In this document: piece after piece, positions 8,090 through 18,459 of the stretch | Position numbering within the stretch: position 1 is the first letter of the stretch | Layout: each line of letters opens with the position of its first letter | Translations under genes and position numbers: made by a program | DNA from: CAWFLT01 sp963816795 | GTDB taxonomy: Bacteria > Acidobacteriota > Vicinamibacteria > Vicinamibacterales > SCN-69-37 | Direction of reading: 5' to 3' | Length of the DNA: 64,000 nt | NCBI GenBank assembly: GCA_963816795.1 | Contig: CAWFLT010000003.1 | Location: 124,001-188,000 of the forward strand | Notes under the pieces: generated by a model | Told to the model about the DNA's origin: nothing | Database searches by the model: none | The model's input: only the letters and a program-made list of their open reading frames with translations

Positions 8090-9391
8090 GTGACACACGC
8101 GACGACCTTGGATCTCAAATCGGCTCGACATGTGCTCGGAACACTCCGCGTTCCCGGTGACAAATCGCTCTCCCACCGCTACGTCATGCTGGGCGCGGTG
8201 GCCCGCGGTACGACCCGGTTGACCGGCCTCGCGCCCGGCGCCGACGTCGCTTCGACCGTCGCGTGCATGCGCGGCCTCGGCGTCCGGATCGACGCGCCCG
8301 GCCCGCTCGCCCTCGTCGTCCATGGGGGCGGCTGGGACGGCCTGCGGGGCGCGTCCAGTGCCCTGGACGCCGGCAACTCGGGAACCACGATGCGCCTGCT
8401 GGCCGGGCTCCTGGCCGGCCGGCCGTTCCGGACCACGATCACCGGCGACGACTCGCTCCGGCGCCGCCCGATGCGCCGGGTGATCGACCCACTGTCTGCG
8501 ATGGGTGCGTCGCTCGACTCGGACCAGGGCCGGGCGCCGCTCGTCATCAATGGCCGCCCGCTCCGGCCGGTGGCCTGGACGTCGCCGGTCGCGAGCGCCC
8601 AGGTCAAAAGTGCCATCATGCTCGCCGGCCTCACCACCGACGGGACGACATCAGTGACCGAGCCGCTGGCGACACGTGATCATACGGAACGCGCTTTTCC
8701 CGCGTTCGGACTGAAATCGACCGTGGACGGGCTGACGGTCCGCGTCAGCGGGGGTCAGGAGGCCACCGCGCCGCTCGCCGAGCTGCCAGTTCCCGGGGAC
8801 CCGTCCTCGGCCGCGGTCTGGGCGGCAGCGGCCGCTGCGCTGCCCGGGTCATCGGTCAGAATCGAGGGCCTCTGCCTGAACCCGCGCCGGCTCGGCTTCA
8901 CCCGCGCGCTGGCCCGGATGGGGGCCAGAATCTCGGTCGACGTGACGGGTGAGGTTGGAGGCGAGCCGGTCGGAACGCTCGAGGTGGCGCATGACGGCCA
9001 CGCGCCCCACACGGTGATCCGGCCCGAGGACGTCCCCGATCTCATCGACGAACTGCCCGTACTGGCCGCGCGGGCGGCGCTCGGCGGATCGCTCGAAGTC
9101 TCTGGGGCCAGTGAGCTGCGGGTCAAGGAAAGCGACCGGATTGCCGCGCTCGTCGCCGGTCTCACCGCGCTCGGTGTGCGGGCCGAAGAGCGGCCTGACG
9201 GCTTCCTGGTGGACGGGTCGCGGACGCCGGTGGGCGGCGCCGTCGACGCAGCCGGAGACCACCGGCTGGTCATGGCCTTCGCCCTCGTCGCGTTGGGCGC
9301 CTCCGGCCCGACGCGGATCACCGGGGCCGAGGCGGTTGCGGTCTCTTACCCGGACTTCGCTCGGGATCTGGCCGGGTTGACCGCGCAATGA
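8090..9391 (+). CDS. aroA: 3-phosphoshikimate 1-carboxyvinyltransferase (EPSP synthase)
   Basis: A 433-residue enzyme of the shikimate pathway that transfers enolpyruvyl from PEP to shikimate-3-phosphate. The family signatures are intact: VPGDKSLSHRY at residues 19-29, LDAGNSGTTMRLLAG, and ELRVKESDRI with the conserved acidic and lysine residues. The start is a GTG at 8090; no ATG lies closer to the conserved KSARHVLGTLRVPGDKS block, and the Shine-Dalgarno is weak. It overlaps aroK by the classic ATGA four bases. Confidence 0.95.
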   Translation: MTHATTLDLKSARHVLGTLRVPGDKSLSHRYVMLGAVARGTTRLTGLAPGADVASTVACMRGLGVRIDAPGPLALVVHGGGWDGLRGASSALDAGNSGTTMRLLAGLLAGRPFRTTITGDDSLRRRPMRRVIDPLSAMGASLDSDQGRAPLVINGRPLRPVAWTSPVASAQVKSAIMLAGLTTDGTTSVTEPLATRDHTERAFPAFGLKSTVDGLTVRVSGGQEATAPLAELPVPGDPSSAAVWAAAAAALPGSSVRIEGLCLNPRRLGFTRALARMGARISVDVTGEVGGEPVGTLEVAHDGHAPHTVIRPEDVPDLIDELPVLAARAALGGSLEVSGASELRVKESDRIAALVAGLTALGVRAEERPDGFLVDGSRTPVGGAVDAAGDHRLVMAFALVALGASGPTRITGAEAVAVSYPDFARDLAGLTAQ

Positions 9392-9921
9392 CCGACAAGC
9401 TGTACCTCGTGGGTTTCATGGCCAGCGGCAAGAGCACGATCGCCCGCGCCCTCGCGCAGCGGTTGCGCTGGCGCGCCGAGGATATCGACGATCTCATCGA
9501 GCGCCGGGAGCGGATGACCATCGCCGACATCTTCGCGCGCCACGGCGAGCCGTACTTCCGGACCGCCGAGCGTGAGATGCTCGCGCTCGTGCAGCCGATG
9601 AGACATCTGGTCGTCGCCACCGGCGGCGGCACCTTCGCCGACGCGGACAATCGCGCCGCCATCAACCTCGACGGCGTCTCGGTCTGGATCGACGTGCCCC
9701 TGGCCGACCTCATCCCGCGCATCCCGCTCGACGGCCGGCGTCCGCTGGCGGCCTCGCGGGCCGATCTGGAACGGTTGTACGCGGCGCGCACCGACGCCTA
9801 CCGGCTCGCGCACGTCCGCGTGGCGGCCGGACGGGTTCCGGTGCCGGTCACGGTCGACCGGATTCTCGAGGCCATTCATCAACTGCCACCGCTTTTCGAC
9901 CGGACGATGCCGATCGCCTGA
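9388..9921 (+). CDS. aroK: Shikimate kinase
   Basis: A 177-residue P-loop kinase that phosphorylates shikimate at the 3-hydroxyl, one step before AroA. The Walker A is GFMASGKS, followed by the shikimate-binding DIDDLIERR, FRTAEREML and the ATGGGTF glycine motif, with a RPLAA lid segment. The start overlaps the aroA stop (ATGA), so the two steps are translationally coupled. Length is normal. Confidence 0.93.
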   Translation: MTDKLYLVGFMASGKSTIARALAQRLRWRAEDIDDLIERRERMTIADIFARHGEPYFRTAEREMLALVQPMRHLVVATGGGTFADADNRAAINLDGVSVWIDVPLADLIPRIPLDGRRPLAASRADLERLYAARTDAYRLAHVRVAAGRVPVPVTVDRILEAIHQLPPLFDRTMPIA

Positions 9922-9928
9922 GGCCCTG

Positions 9929-10663
9929 TTGCGCTATCTGATTCTGAGTGACATTCACGGCAACAAGCACGCGCTCGACGCGGTCCTCGCGGACGCGGCG
10001 CGCGAGGGCTACGACCAGACGATTTGTCTGGGCGATCTGGTCGGCTACGGCGCCGATCCGGGCGCCGTCATCGATCGGATCCTCGCGCTCGCGCCGGTCG
10101 CGATGATCCGCGGCAATCACGACAAGGTGGCCGCCGGCCTCGAGCCGCCGGTGTTGTTCAACGAGGTGGCGCGCCAGTCCATCGAGTGGACGGCGACGAC
10201 GATCACGCCGGCGCAACTGGAGGCTCTTCGCGTCCTGCCGAAGGGTCCGCGCGTGGTGGTGCCCGGGCTCGAGATCTGCCACGGCGCGCCGTTCGACGAG
10301 GACTATTACATCTTCGAACCGGGCGACGCGGCGCGCGCGATGGACACGGCGACCGAGCGGTACTGCCTGTTCGGACACACGCACCTGCCGGCGCTCTTCG
10401 CGACGTCGGAAGATCCCATCCGCGCCGACGATCCCGGCAGCGAGCATCTGCACCTGCCCAACGCCGGGCCGGCGCTGATCAACGTCGGATCAGTGGGCCA
10501 GCCACGCGACGGCGATCCGCGCGCCGCTTACGGCCTGCTCGATCTGGCGCACCGGCAATTGGAGCTGCGCCGCATCGGCTACGACATCAAGGGCGCGCAG
10601 GCCCGCATCCTCCAGGCCGGCCTGCCGCCGTGGCTCGCGGTGCGGCTCGAGAAGGGGGTGTAG
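9929..10663 (+). CDS. Metallophosphoesterase family protein
   Basis: A 244-residue calcineurin-like phosphoesterase with all metal-site motifs in order: LSDIHGN (residues 6-12), CLGDLVGYGADP, RGNHDK, a HG in CHGAP, and FGHTHLP. The start is TTG at 9929, seven bases after the aroK stop, so it belongs to the aro transcript. The closest described relatives act on small phosphodiesters or phosphomonoesters; substrate is not deducible. No signal peptide, so cytoplasmic. Confidence 0.88.
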   Translation: MRYLILSDIHGNKHALDAVLADAAREGYDQTICLGDLVGYGADPGAVIDRILALAPVAMIRGNHDKVAAGLEPPVLFNEVARQSIEWTATTITPAQLEALRVLPKGPRVVVPGLEICHGAPFDEDYYIFEPGDAARAMDTATERYCLFGHTHLPALFATSEDPIRADDPGSEHLHLPNAGPALINVGSVGQPRDGDPRAAYGLLDLAHRQLELRRIGYDIKGAQARILQAGLPPWLAVRLEKGV

Positions 10664-10687
10664 GGTGTCGCGCTGCCTTCACGCCAC

Positions 10688-10714
10688 AAAACCTTCACCA
10701 TAAAGACGTGAAGG
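10688..10714. repeat. Left arm of inverted repeat around GxxExxY gene
   Basis: A 27-bp arm beginning AAAACCTTCACCAT and ending GACGTGAAGG. Its reverse complement occurs at 11340-11366 with one mismatch. The arms bound a segment of about 680 bp whose only credible gene is the GxxExxY protein. The GTGAAGG words continue a little past the arm. Confidence 0.85.
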
Positions 10715-10873
10715 GCGTGAAGACGGGTTAGCGAGACCCTTGGATCACACGGGCCAACAGCGCGTCCAGAGGCTCAAGAGAACGCCAGGCATTGCAGAAA
10801 CTGCAACTCCCATCAGCAACGTGCGGCAATCCGGTGCGATTACGCTGGCAGGCGCCTTGCACAAAGCGTCGGC

Positions 10874-11281
10874 GTGACGTTTTACTCGACGCCCCTCGCT
10901 CGGAAAGTGATTGGGTGTGCGATTGAGGTCCATCGCCAACTTGGCCCGGGCTTGTTGGAGTCAACGTATGACCAGTGCTTCGCCCATGAGTTGAGCGCGT
11001 CGGAGTTCAGCTTCGTTCGCGAAGCCTCACTGCCATTGCGGTACAAGGGAATCAAGCTCGATTGGGGGTACCGCGTTGACTACTTGATCGAAGGCGAGCT
11101 GCTCGTCGAGCTGAAGGCGATAGCGAAGGTGCTGCCCATACACCGCGCCCAGGCGTTGACGTACCTCAAGTTGCTGGACGTCCCGCAGGCGCTCATCATC
11201 AACTTCAACGTCCAGCGTCTGGTGGAGGGCGTCACGAGCATCGTGCTGTCGTCCAGACAACAGCCGCGAAGTCGTGAATGA
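10874..11281 (+). CDS. GxxExxY family protein (PD-(D/E)XK nuclease-like fold)
   Basis: A 135-residue protein from a GTG at 10874. It has the family hallmark GLLESTY after LARKVIGCAIEVHRQLGPG, and the downstream nuclease-like core (VDYLIEGELLVELKA) in which an Asp and an E-x-K arrangement (VELKA) match the PD-(D/E)XK pattern. It ends with LLDVPQALIINFNVQRLVEGV, also typical. The family is uncharacterised; relatives are widespread in environmental bacteria. Here the gene lies between two 27-bp inverted arms, which suggests an inserted cassette. No partner gene is visible. Confidence 0.85.
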   Translation: MTFYSTPLARKVIGCAIEVHRQLGPGLLESTYDQCFAHELSASEFSFVREASLPLRYKGIKLDWGYRVDYLIEGELLVELKAIAKVLPIHRAQALTYLKLLDVPQALIINFNVQRLVEGVTSIVLSSRQQPRSRE

Positions 11282-11339
11282 GGGGCCCGGAAGCTTCTGG
11301 ACACGTGTGATCTCGAGTTTCCCAAATTGGTCTTCAGGT

Positions 11340-11366
11340 CCTTCACGTCTTCATGGTGAAGGTTTT
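11340..11366. repeat. Right arm of inverted repeat around GxxExxY gene
   Basis: This is the reverse complement of 10688-10714 with one mismatch (CCTTCACGTCTTCATGG, then TGAAGGTTTT). A further partial copy, GGTGAAGGTTTT, follows at about 11392-11403 and lies inside the end of the next gene. Confidence 0.85.
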
Positions 11367-11387
11367 CTGACCGTGGCTGCAGTGTGA

Positions 11388-11537
11388 CTACGGTGAAGGT
11401 TTTCTTGCCGCCCGCTCCTCGCGCTTCCGCAGCTCCGCTGCATACGCGTCTTTCGCCGCGCGCGAGCCCAGCACCCAGCCGATCACGATGCCGAGCAGCA
11501 GGACCGCCGGGATGAAGATGAAATGCGTCGCGGGCAT
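11388..11537 (-). CDS. Small membrane protein at end of ccm cluster
   Basis: A 49-residue product from the ATG at 11537 to the TAG at 11388. It has one membrane helix (IFIPAVLLLGIVIGWVLGS) and then a charged helix (KDAYAAELRKREERAARK). It starts three bases after the ccmD-like stop, which supports a real co-translated gene. The last residues, KPSP, come from a partial copy of the AACCTTCACC repeat, so the original C-terminus may have been replaced. No function is assigned; the position suggests an accessory of the haem export complex. Confidence 0.55.
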   Translation of the reverse strand: MPATHFIFIPAVLLLGIVIGWVLGSRAAKDAYAAELRKREERAARKPSP

Positions 11538-11540
11538 CGG

Positions 11541-11819
11541 TCAGGCACGGGTGGCGCGGGACTTCGACTTCAGATCGACGAGCTCGCGCTCGACCTTCTT
11601 GAGCCGGCTGAACAGGATGAAGACGTAGGTGAGTAGCGCCACCCAGACGAACGCGTAGGCGGTAAAGACCAGCGGCGTCGCGGGAAGCTGCTCCTGCAGG
11701 CTCTGTCCGGCCGGCAGCGGCACGAATGCCTTGTCGCCTTGCGCCCAGAGGCTGGCAGACGCGGCGAGCACGGCGAGGAGCGTCAGGAGGCGGCGAGACA
11801 GAAGACGAAAGCGAGTCAC
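11541..11819 (-). CDS. ccmD: CcmD family protein
   Basis: A 92-residue protein starting at a GTG at 11819 that overlaps the expected ccmC stop by a few bases. It has a signal-like segment ending SLWAQ, then a single membrane helix (VFTAYAFVWVALLTYVFILF) followed by RLKKVERELVDLKSK. The helix plus basic coiled tail is the CcmD pattern. CcmD tethers CcmE to the CcmABC haem export complex. The extra N-terminal cleavable-looking segment makes it longer than the about 60-residue proteobacterial CcmD. Confidence 0.75.
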   Translation of the reverse strand: MTRFRLLSRRLLTLLAVLAASASLWAQGDKAFVPLPAGQSLQEQLPATPLVFTAYAFVWVALLTYVFILFSRLKKVERELVDLKSKSRATRA

Positions 11820-11820
11820 G

Positions 11821-12487
11821 TCAATCCTCCAGGGCCAGATACGCCGCGTCGACCTCGGCGCGCGCGGCCTCGAGCCGCGATCGAATGAGCAGCAGCGCCG
11901 TGTAGAGAACGAAGAACGCCGCCAGGCAGAACAGCGCCGGCACCATCATCGGTTGTCGGCAGCGTCGGCAACACCGTGGTTTTCGGGTGCATCGTCCGCC
12001 AGAGGTTCACCGAGACGTAGATGAACGGCACGAGCGCCATGCCGAAGAGACCGACGGCGGCCGAGAGCACCTCGGATCCGGCGCCGCCGAAACGGCGCAG
12101 GAGGAGATACGCCACGAACAGCATGTACATCACGAGCGAGCTGGTCAGGCGCGGCTCCCAGTCCCACCAGACGCCCCACGCCTTGCGGGCCCAGAGCGGT
12201 CCGGTCACCAGCATCATCGTCCCGAACACGACGGCCAGCTCCGCGGCAGCGAGCGCGACCTGATCCGATTTCGTCGTCCGGCGCATGAGATAGCGTGCGC
12301 TCGCGACGCCGCAGACGATCGCGCTGAGGAGCGCCGTCAGCGCCGCCGGCACGTGGAAATAGAAAATCCGCTGCACGAGTCCCATCTCCGACTCGTAGGG
12401 CGCGGTGTCGATGACGAAGGGCGCCGCGGCGAACATCGCCACGGAGATGCCGAGGAGGACGGGGACGAGGCGGGTTCCGGGAGTCAC
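11821..12487 (-). CDS. ccmC: Haem exporter/handling protein CcmC, one frameshift
   Basis: A six-helix membrane protein of the haem handling family. The tryptophan-rich motif WGVWWDWEPRLTSS is present, as are periplasmic histidines in FYFHVPAA and TMHPKT, which bind haem in relatives. Near 11950 the frame breaks: the last helix and tail (MMVPALFCLAAFFVLYTALLL, then ALED) are in another frame and reach a TGA at 11821. The span is 3n+1 bases, so one extra base fits, probably a G before ATGATG. The start is a GTG at 12487. It presents haem to CcmE together with CcmD. Confidence 0.88.
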
Positions 12488-12491
12488 AGGC

Positions 12492-13175
12492 TCACTCGTG
12501 CATCACCGGCGCAAACGTCCACAACGCCAGCGTGATGAACACGGCATCAAAGAATATCAGCAACGTGAGGCAGGTGGCGGCGAGACCGAAATCCGGCTCG
12601 CCGGCGAAGATCGCCGCCGTGCCCTGCACGCCGGCGATCACGACCGGTACCGTCACCGGGTACAACACGATCGGAAGGAGCACGTCGCGCGACTGGGTAC
12701 GGACGAGCATCGCCGCAAACAGTGTCCCCACGGCTGCGAAACCGACCGTGCCGGCCGCCAGCAGCCCCAGCAGCAGCCACGGCGCGCGAAAGATCGGGGC
12801 GCGAAAGAACAGCGCCACCACGGGCACGAGCACGATCTCGACGAGGGTCAGGAGCACGAGGAGCGCGAAGAGCTTCCCGAGGTACACCGCGCTCCGCTCG
12901 ATCGGCGCGATGAGCAGCCCGCGGAGAGTCTCGGCGTGACGCTCGCGTTCGAACGCGCGTCCGAGCGCCAGCGTGCCGGAGAACACCACGGCGACCCAGA
13001 GGACACCCGCCGGTGCGTTCTCGACCGGCTGGCCCAGCCGGATGAACGACCAGGCAAACACGAGCACGCACGAGACCGCGAAGAAGAGCGTCGTGTACAA
13101 CAGCTCGCGACTGCGCGTTTCGACGACCAGATCCTTGCGCGCGATCAGCCAGGCGGCGCGGAACACGCCGATCAC
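12492..13175 (-). CDS. ccmB: Haem exporter protein CcmB
   Basis: The membrane subunit of the CcmAB ABC transporter, about 227 residues. It opens with AAWLIARKDLVVETRSRE and ends FDAVFITLALWTFAPVMHE, with six hydrophobic segments between, including the conserved ERERHAETLRGLLIAPI loop. The start is most likely the GTG at 13175, giving a GTGA overlap with the ccmA stop; a GTG at 13181 is possible. Its start overlaps the ccmA stop, so translation is likely coupled. Confidence 0.88.
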   Translation of the reverse strand: MIGVFRAAWLIARKDLVVETRSRELLYTTLFFAVSCVLVFAWSFIRLGQPVENAPAGVLWVAVVFSGTLALGRAFERERHAETLRGLLIAPIERSAVYLGKLFALLVLLTLVEIVLVPVVALFFRAPIFRAPWLLLGLLAAGTVGFAAVGTLFAAMLVRTQSRDVLLPIVLYPVTVPVVIAGVQGTAAIFAGEPDFGLAATCLTLLIFFDAVFITLALWTFAPVMHE

Positions 13176-13897
13176 GTCCACGCCTCCTGCATCGCGCGGC
13201 GATATCGCTCGCGCAAGCGGTCCGGCCCCGGCTCGAGCTCGCGCGTCCGGCCCGCGCGGAAACACACCCCGCGCGTGACGAGACCATCAGCGCTGTCGAA
13301 GTCGTGCGTCGCCATCAGCACGATCGTTCCCTGCGCACCGAGATCGCGGAGACGCGCCGACAGCAGCCCCGCCGATTCGTCGTCGAGGCCGGTAAACGGC
13401 TCATCGAGCAGCAGCAGACGCGGCTGATGGATCAGCGCGCGTTCGAGTGCGAGCCGCTGGCGGAGTCCGCGAGAAAACGACGCGACGCGATCGCCAGCGC
13501 GTTCCTCGAGCCGGGCGGCGGCAAGTCCGGCGCCAACGCGCGACTCGAGGTCCGTGAGACCGTACAGCCGGCCGAAGAACTCGAGATTCTCGCGCGCCGT
13601 GAGATCCGCGTAGAGAAACAGCTCGTGGCCGAGCAACCCGATGCGGGACCGCACCGGATCGCCAAGCTCGGCCGCGGTCCTGGCACCGTAGCGTACAGTG
13701 CCGTCGCTGGCCCGCATCAGCGTCGAGACGATCGCGATGAAGGTCGACTTGCCGGCGCCGTTCGGGCCGAACAGACCGACGACGTCGCCGGCGCGAAACG
13801 TCAGCGACACGCGCGCCAGCGCCTTGCGGCGGCCGTAGTGCTTCGAGAGGTCGCGGGTTTCGATCGAGTCGAAGTCGGTGCCGGGCGGCGCGGGCAC
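13172..13897 (-). CDS. ccmA: Haem exporter ATP-binding protein CcmA
   Basis: A 241-residue ABC ATPase. Walker A is GPNGAGKS, the signature is FSRGLRQR, Walker B is LLLLDEPF, and the switch histidine is in MATHDF. The order ccmA-ccmB-ccmC is canonical for the haem handling part of cytochrome c maturation system I. The GTG at 13897 is the start, five bases after the upstream gene's stop. ATP hydrolysis by CcmAB releases haem-loaded CcmE from CcmCD. Confidence 0.92.
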   Translation of the reverse strand: MPAPPGTDFDSIETRDLSKHYGRRKALARVSLTFRAGDVVGLFGPNGAGKSTFIAIVSTLMRASDGTVRYGARTAAELGDPVRSRIGLLGHELFLYADLTARENLEFFGRLYGLTDLESRVGAGLAAARLEERAGDRVASFSRGLRQRLALERALIHQPRLLLLDEPFTGLDDESAGLLSARLRDLGAQGTIVLMATHDFDSADGLVTRGVCFRAGRTRELEPGPDRLRERYRRAMQEAWT

Positions 13898-13902
13898 GGC
13901 GG

Positions 13903-14943
13903 TCAGGCGTCGCGGCGGCGAGCGGGCACGGCCACCGCGGCCCAGATGCCCGCGCAGACGATCACGCCGGCGAGCGCGAGCGCGACGTTGCGCGGCCACC
14001 GGGCGTGATGCGGCAGGCCCGAGAAGTCGACGACCAGCGATTGGCCTGCCTGCAGCGGCGGGCCGGTCGCAAAGATCAGCGGCTGCCCCTGCTCGGTCGT
14101 GCGCTCCTTCGACGGCAGCTGCACCGACGAGATGTCGACCTCGCCCAGCCGCAACATGTACATGGTCGTCGCCGTCAGCGCCGCCGGCCACACCTGGCGC
14201 AGGCGCACGGACGGACCGCCGTACGGCAGCTCGTAACCGATCTGCACCAGCGTCGATCCCGGCGCGAACGGGCCCGTGACGATGACGTGCGCGCCCTTGG
14301 CCGTCGCCTGTGGCGTCGAGCCTTGCATGACGGTGGCGCCGCGCGCGGTGGTTGGCAGCTCGATCACGAGCGGACCGCCGATGTCGACGTGGCTGCTCGA
14401 CCCGTTGACGATGTCGAGCGCGTAATAGATGTTGAGGCGCTCGTTCGAGAGCTCGGCGATCACGCGCGACGAGTCGCCGAAGACGACGGTCCCGGGCTCG
14501 GCACGAACCGGCGCCGGCGGCCCCGGCGCGGCGGCGGCCGGCGCAGACGCGTCGGTCGCGACAAGCAGCACGCGAAACCCGGCGCCTCCGGAGATGACGG
14601 CTTCCTGCGACTCCAGCCGCTCCCCGTCGACGATCGTGACGGCGCGCACCTTGGCGCCGCGGCGCAGATCGCGCAATTCGGCGCGGCCGGCGGCATCGGT
14701 CTGCACCGTGCGCTTCACGCCGTCGATCGTGAACTCGACTGGCTGTCCGGCCAGGTTCTTGTCGAACGAACCGCGGATGACGCGCACCGTGATCGCGCCG
14801 ACAGGCACCGCATCGTCGGGCCGGACGATGCCCGACATCTCTTTCGGATTCGGCATCTGCCCCGGCGCCTGCGCGGACGCGGCGGACGCCGACGTCAACA
14901 GAAGACCGAGCGCGGGTCCGAGCGCGCGCCACCACCTAGCCAA
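13903..14943 (-). CDS. Secreted membrane-anchored protein inside ccm cluster
   Basis: A protein of 346 residues from a TTG at 14943 that overlaps the stop of the upstream zinc-ribbon gene. It has a signal peptide (LGLLLTSASAASAQ), a segment like a carboxypeptidase regulatory or transthyretin-like domain (VEFTIDGVKRTVQTDAAGRAELRDLRRG), a proline/alanine-rich linker, a second beta domain with the pattern LNIYYALDIVNGSS, and a C-terminal helix (LALAGVIVCAGIWAAVAV) ending in RRRDA. It is therefore periplasmic with a cytoplasmic basic tail. It is not a known Ccm component; its place between ccmI-like and ccmA genes suggests a lineage-specific accessory. Confidence 0.65.
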   Translation of the reverse strand: MARWWRALGPALGLLLTSASAASAQAPGQMPNPKEMSGIVRPDDAVPVGAITVRVIRGSFDKNLAGQPVEFTIDGVKRTVQTDAAGRAELRDLRRGAKVRAVTIVDGERLESQEAVISGGAGFRVLLVATDASAPAAAAPGPPAPVRAEPGTVVFGDSSRVIAELSNERLNIYYALDIVNGSSSHVDIGGPLVIELPTTARGATVMQGSTPQATAKGAHVIVTGPFAPGSTLVQIGYELPYGGPSVRLRQVWPAALTATTMYMLRLGEVDISSVQLPSKERTTEQGQPLIFATGPPLQAGQSLVVDFSGLPHHARWPRNVALALAGVIVCAGIWAAVAVPARRRDA

Positions 14944-15452
14944 GCTTGCCTCCGCATTGCTTGCAGAATCGCGCGTCGCTGTCGTTCTCGGTCTGACACG
15001 CCGCACAAAGACGGGCGGTCGGTGCGAGGCCGGTGCCGGATCGGGGTGGATCGGCCTCGTCCGCCGCGGGTGTCGTGACCGGCGCGGCGTCATGCGCACG
15101 CTCGAGCTCCGCCATGACGTCGAGGGCCCGCGTTCGCAGCCGCGTGCGCAGCTCGGCGAAGTCGGCTTCGCTGACCTTGCCCATGTCGTGATCGAATTCG
15201 AGCTCCTTGATCGACCGGAGCGTGAGCGCCTTTTCACGCTCGAGATCGTCCCGAAGTGTCCCGGTCACCGGTCGCGGCGGGCCGGCCGCGCCGAGGAACC
15301 CGGAGAGCGCGCGATGCACCGCCATCCCGACCAGGCCGGCCGCGAGCACGGCCCCCGAAAGCAGCAGCAGCGCGACCGGGTGCGTGTCGCGAGCGAACGC
15401 GACGGCGGCGATCGCGCCGACCATCGAGAGCAGCAGAAAGAACTGACCGGCG

Positions 15453-15478
<26 letters not shown>
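14936..15478 (-). CDS. CcmI-like membrane protein with C-terminal zinc ribbon
   Basis: A 180-residue protein from the ATG at 15478, overlapping the end of the ccmH part. Two membrane helices (FFLLLSMVGAIAAVAF and ALLLLSGAVLAAGLVGM) are followed by EKALTLRSIKELEFDHDMGKVSEADFAELR, quoted here in two parts: EKALTLRSIKELEFDHD and MGKVSEADFAELR. This is close to the signature of CcmI/CycH N-terminal regions. The C-terminus is a four-cysteine zinc ribbon (CAACQTEN and CKQCGGK). CcmI binds apocytochrome for the CcmFH ligase; the zinc ribbon is not part of classic CcmI, which has TPR repeats instead. Confidence 0.65.
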
Positions 15479-17934
<2,456 letters not shown>

Positions 17935-17938
17935 GGCG

Positions 17939-18364
17939 TCAGTACGCCGGCTTCTTGGCGCCGACCGCAGGGGCCGTCGCTTCGTACTTCGACGGGCACT
18001 TTGCACTCACGCCGTTCGGGTCGACGGTAAAGCCGGCTGGAGTCAGCCGGCCTTTGGCGACGACCTCGGCGCCGTCTTTGAACGTATCTGGCACGACGCC
18101 GCTGTAGGTCACGTCGACGACGTGATCGCCGGTCTTCAGCTTGAACTTGTAGTCGAGCGTGCCGGGCTTGTACATGATCGACCCGTCGACGACAAAGCCG
18201 TGCATCGACATCTGCTTGCCGTACCACTGATCGGGCGCGACCATGACCTCGTCGACGTGCTTGTAGTAGGACGCGCCTTCGCTGACGGTCACCACCAGAA
18301 GCAGGACAAGCGCGCTCAGGATCACGATCCCCGACACCAATGCCCGCGCGGTCTTCTTCGACAT
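17939..18364 (-). CDS. ccmE: Cytochrome c maturation haem chaperone CcmE, cysteine type
   Basis: A 141-residue membrane-anchored haem chaperone from the ATG at 18364. It has an N-terminal helix (ALVSGIVILSALVLLLVVTV), then the OB-fold core with GFVVDGSIMYKPG, VVDVTYSGVVPDTFKDG and VVAKGRL. The haem-binding position reads AKCPSKYE, i.e. C-x-x-x-Y rather than the usual H-x-x-x-Y. This cysteine variant is known from archaea and Desulfovibrio-type systems. Haem passes from CcmABCD to this protein and then to CcmF. It starts the ccm part of the operon, downstream of maf. Confidence 0.9.
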   Translation of the reverse strand: MSKKTARALVSGIVILSALVLLLVVTVSEGASYYKHVDEVMVAPDQWYGKQMSMHGFVVDGSIMYKPGTLDYKFKLKTGDHVVDVTYSGVVPDTFKDGAEVVAKGRLTPAGFTVDPNGVSAKCPSKYEATAPAVGAKKPAY

Positions 18365-18378
18365 GGTCCTAGTATAAA

Positions 18379-18459
18379 GGACTCCGGGAGTCGCGCTCAG
18401 TTCCCGGCGATCTAAGACTCCGGGAATCGCCGCTGATTCCCCGGCGACTCCCGGAGTCC
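18379..18459. repeat. Stem-loop with 16-bp arms between maf and ccmE
   Basis: GGACTCCGGGAGTCGC (18379-18394) and GCGACTCCCGGAGTCC (18444-18459) are exact inverted copies. Within the loop there is another pair, GACTCCGGGAATC and GATTCCCCGG. The right half lies inside the maf 3' end, so Maf's last residues are coded by the element. As RNA it would separate maf from ccmE. Confidence 0.8.

Noticed and set aside
10728..10964. Minus-strand open frame with a CSFC pair next to the GxxExxY gene
   Set aside because: It overlaps the GxxExxY start region on the opposite strand, has no known domain, and composition is like a shadow frame. Only the short CxxC is suggestive.
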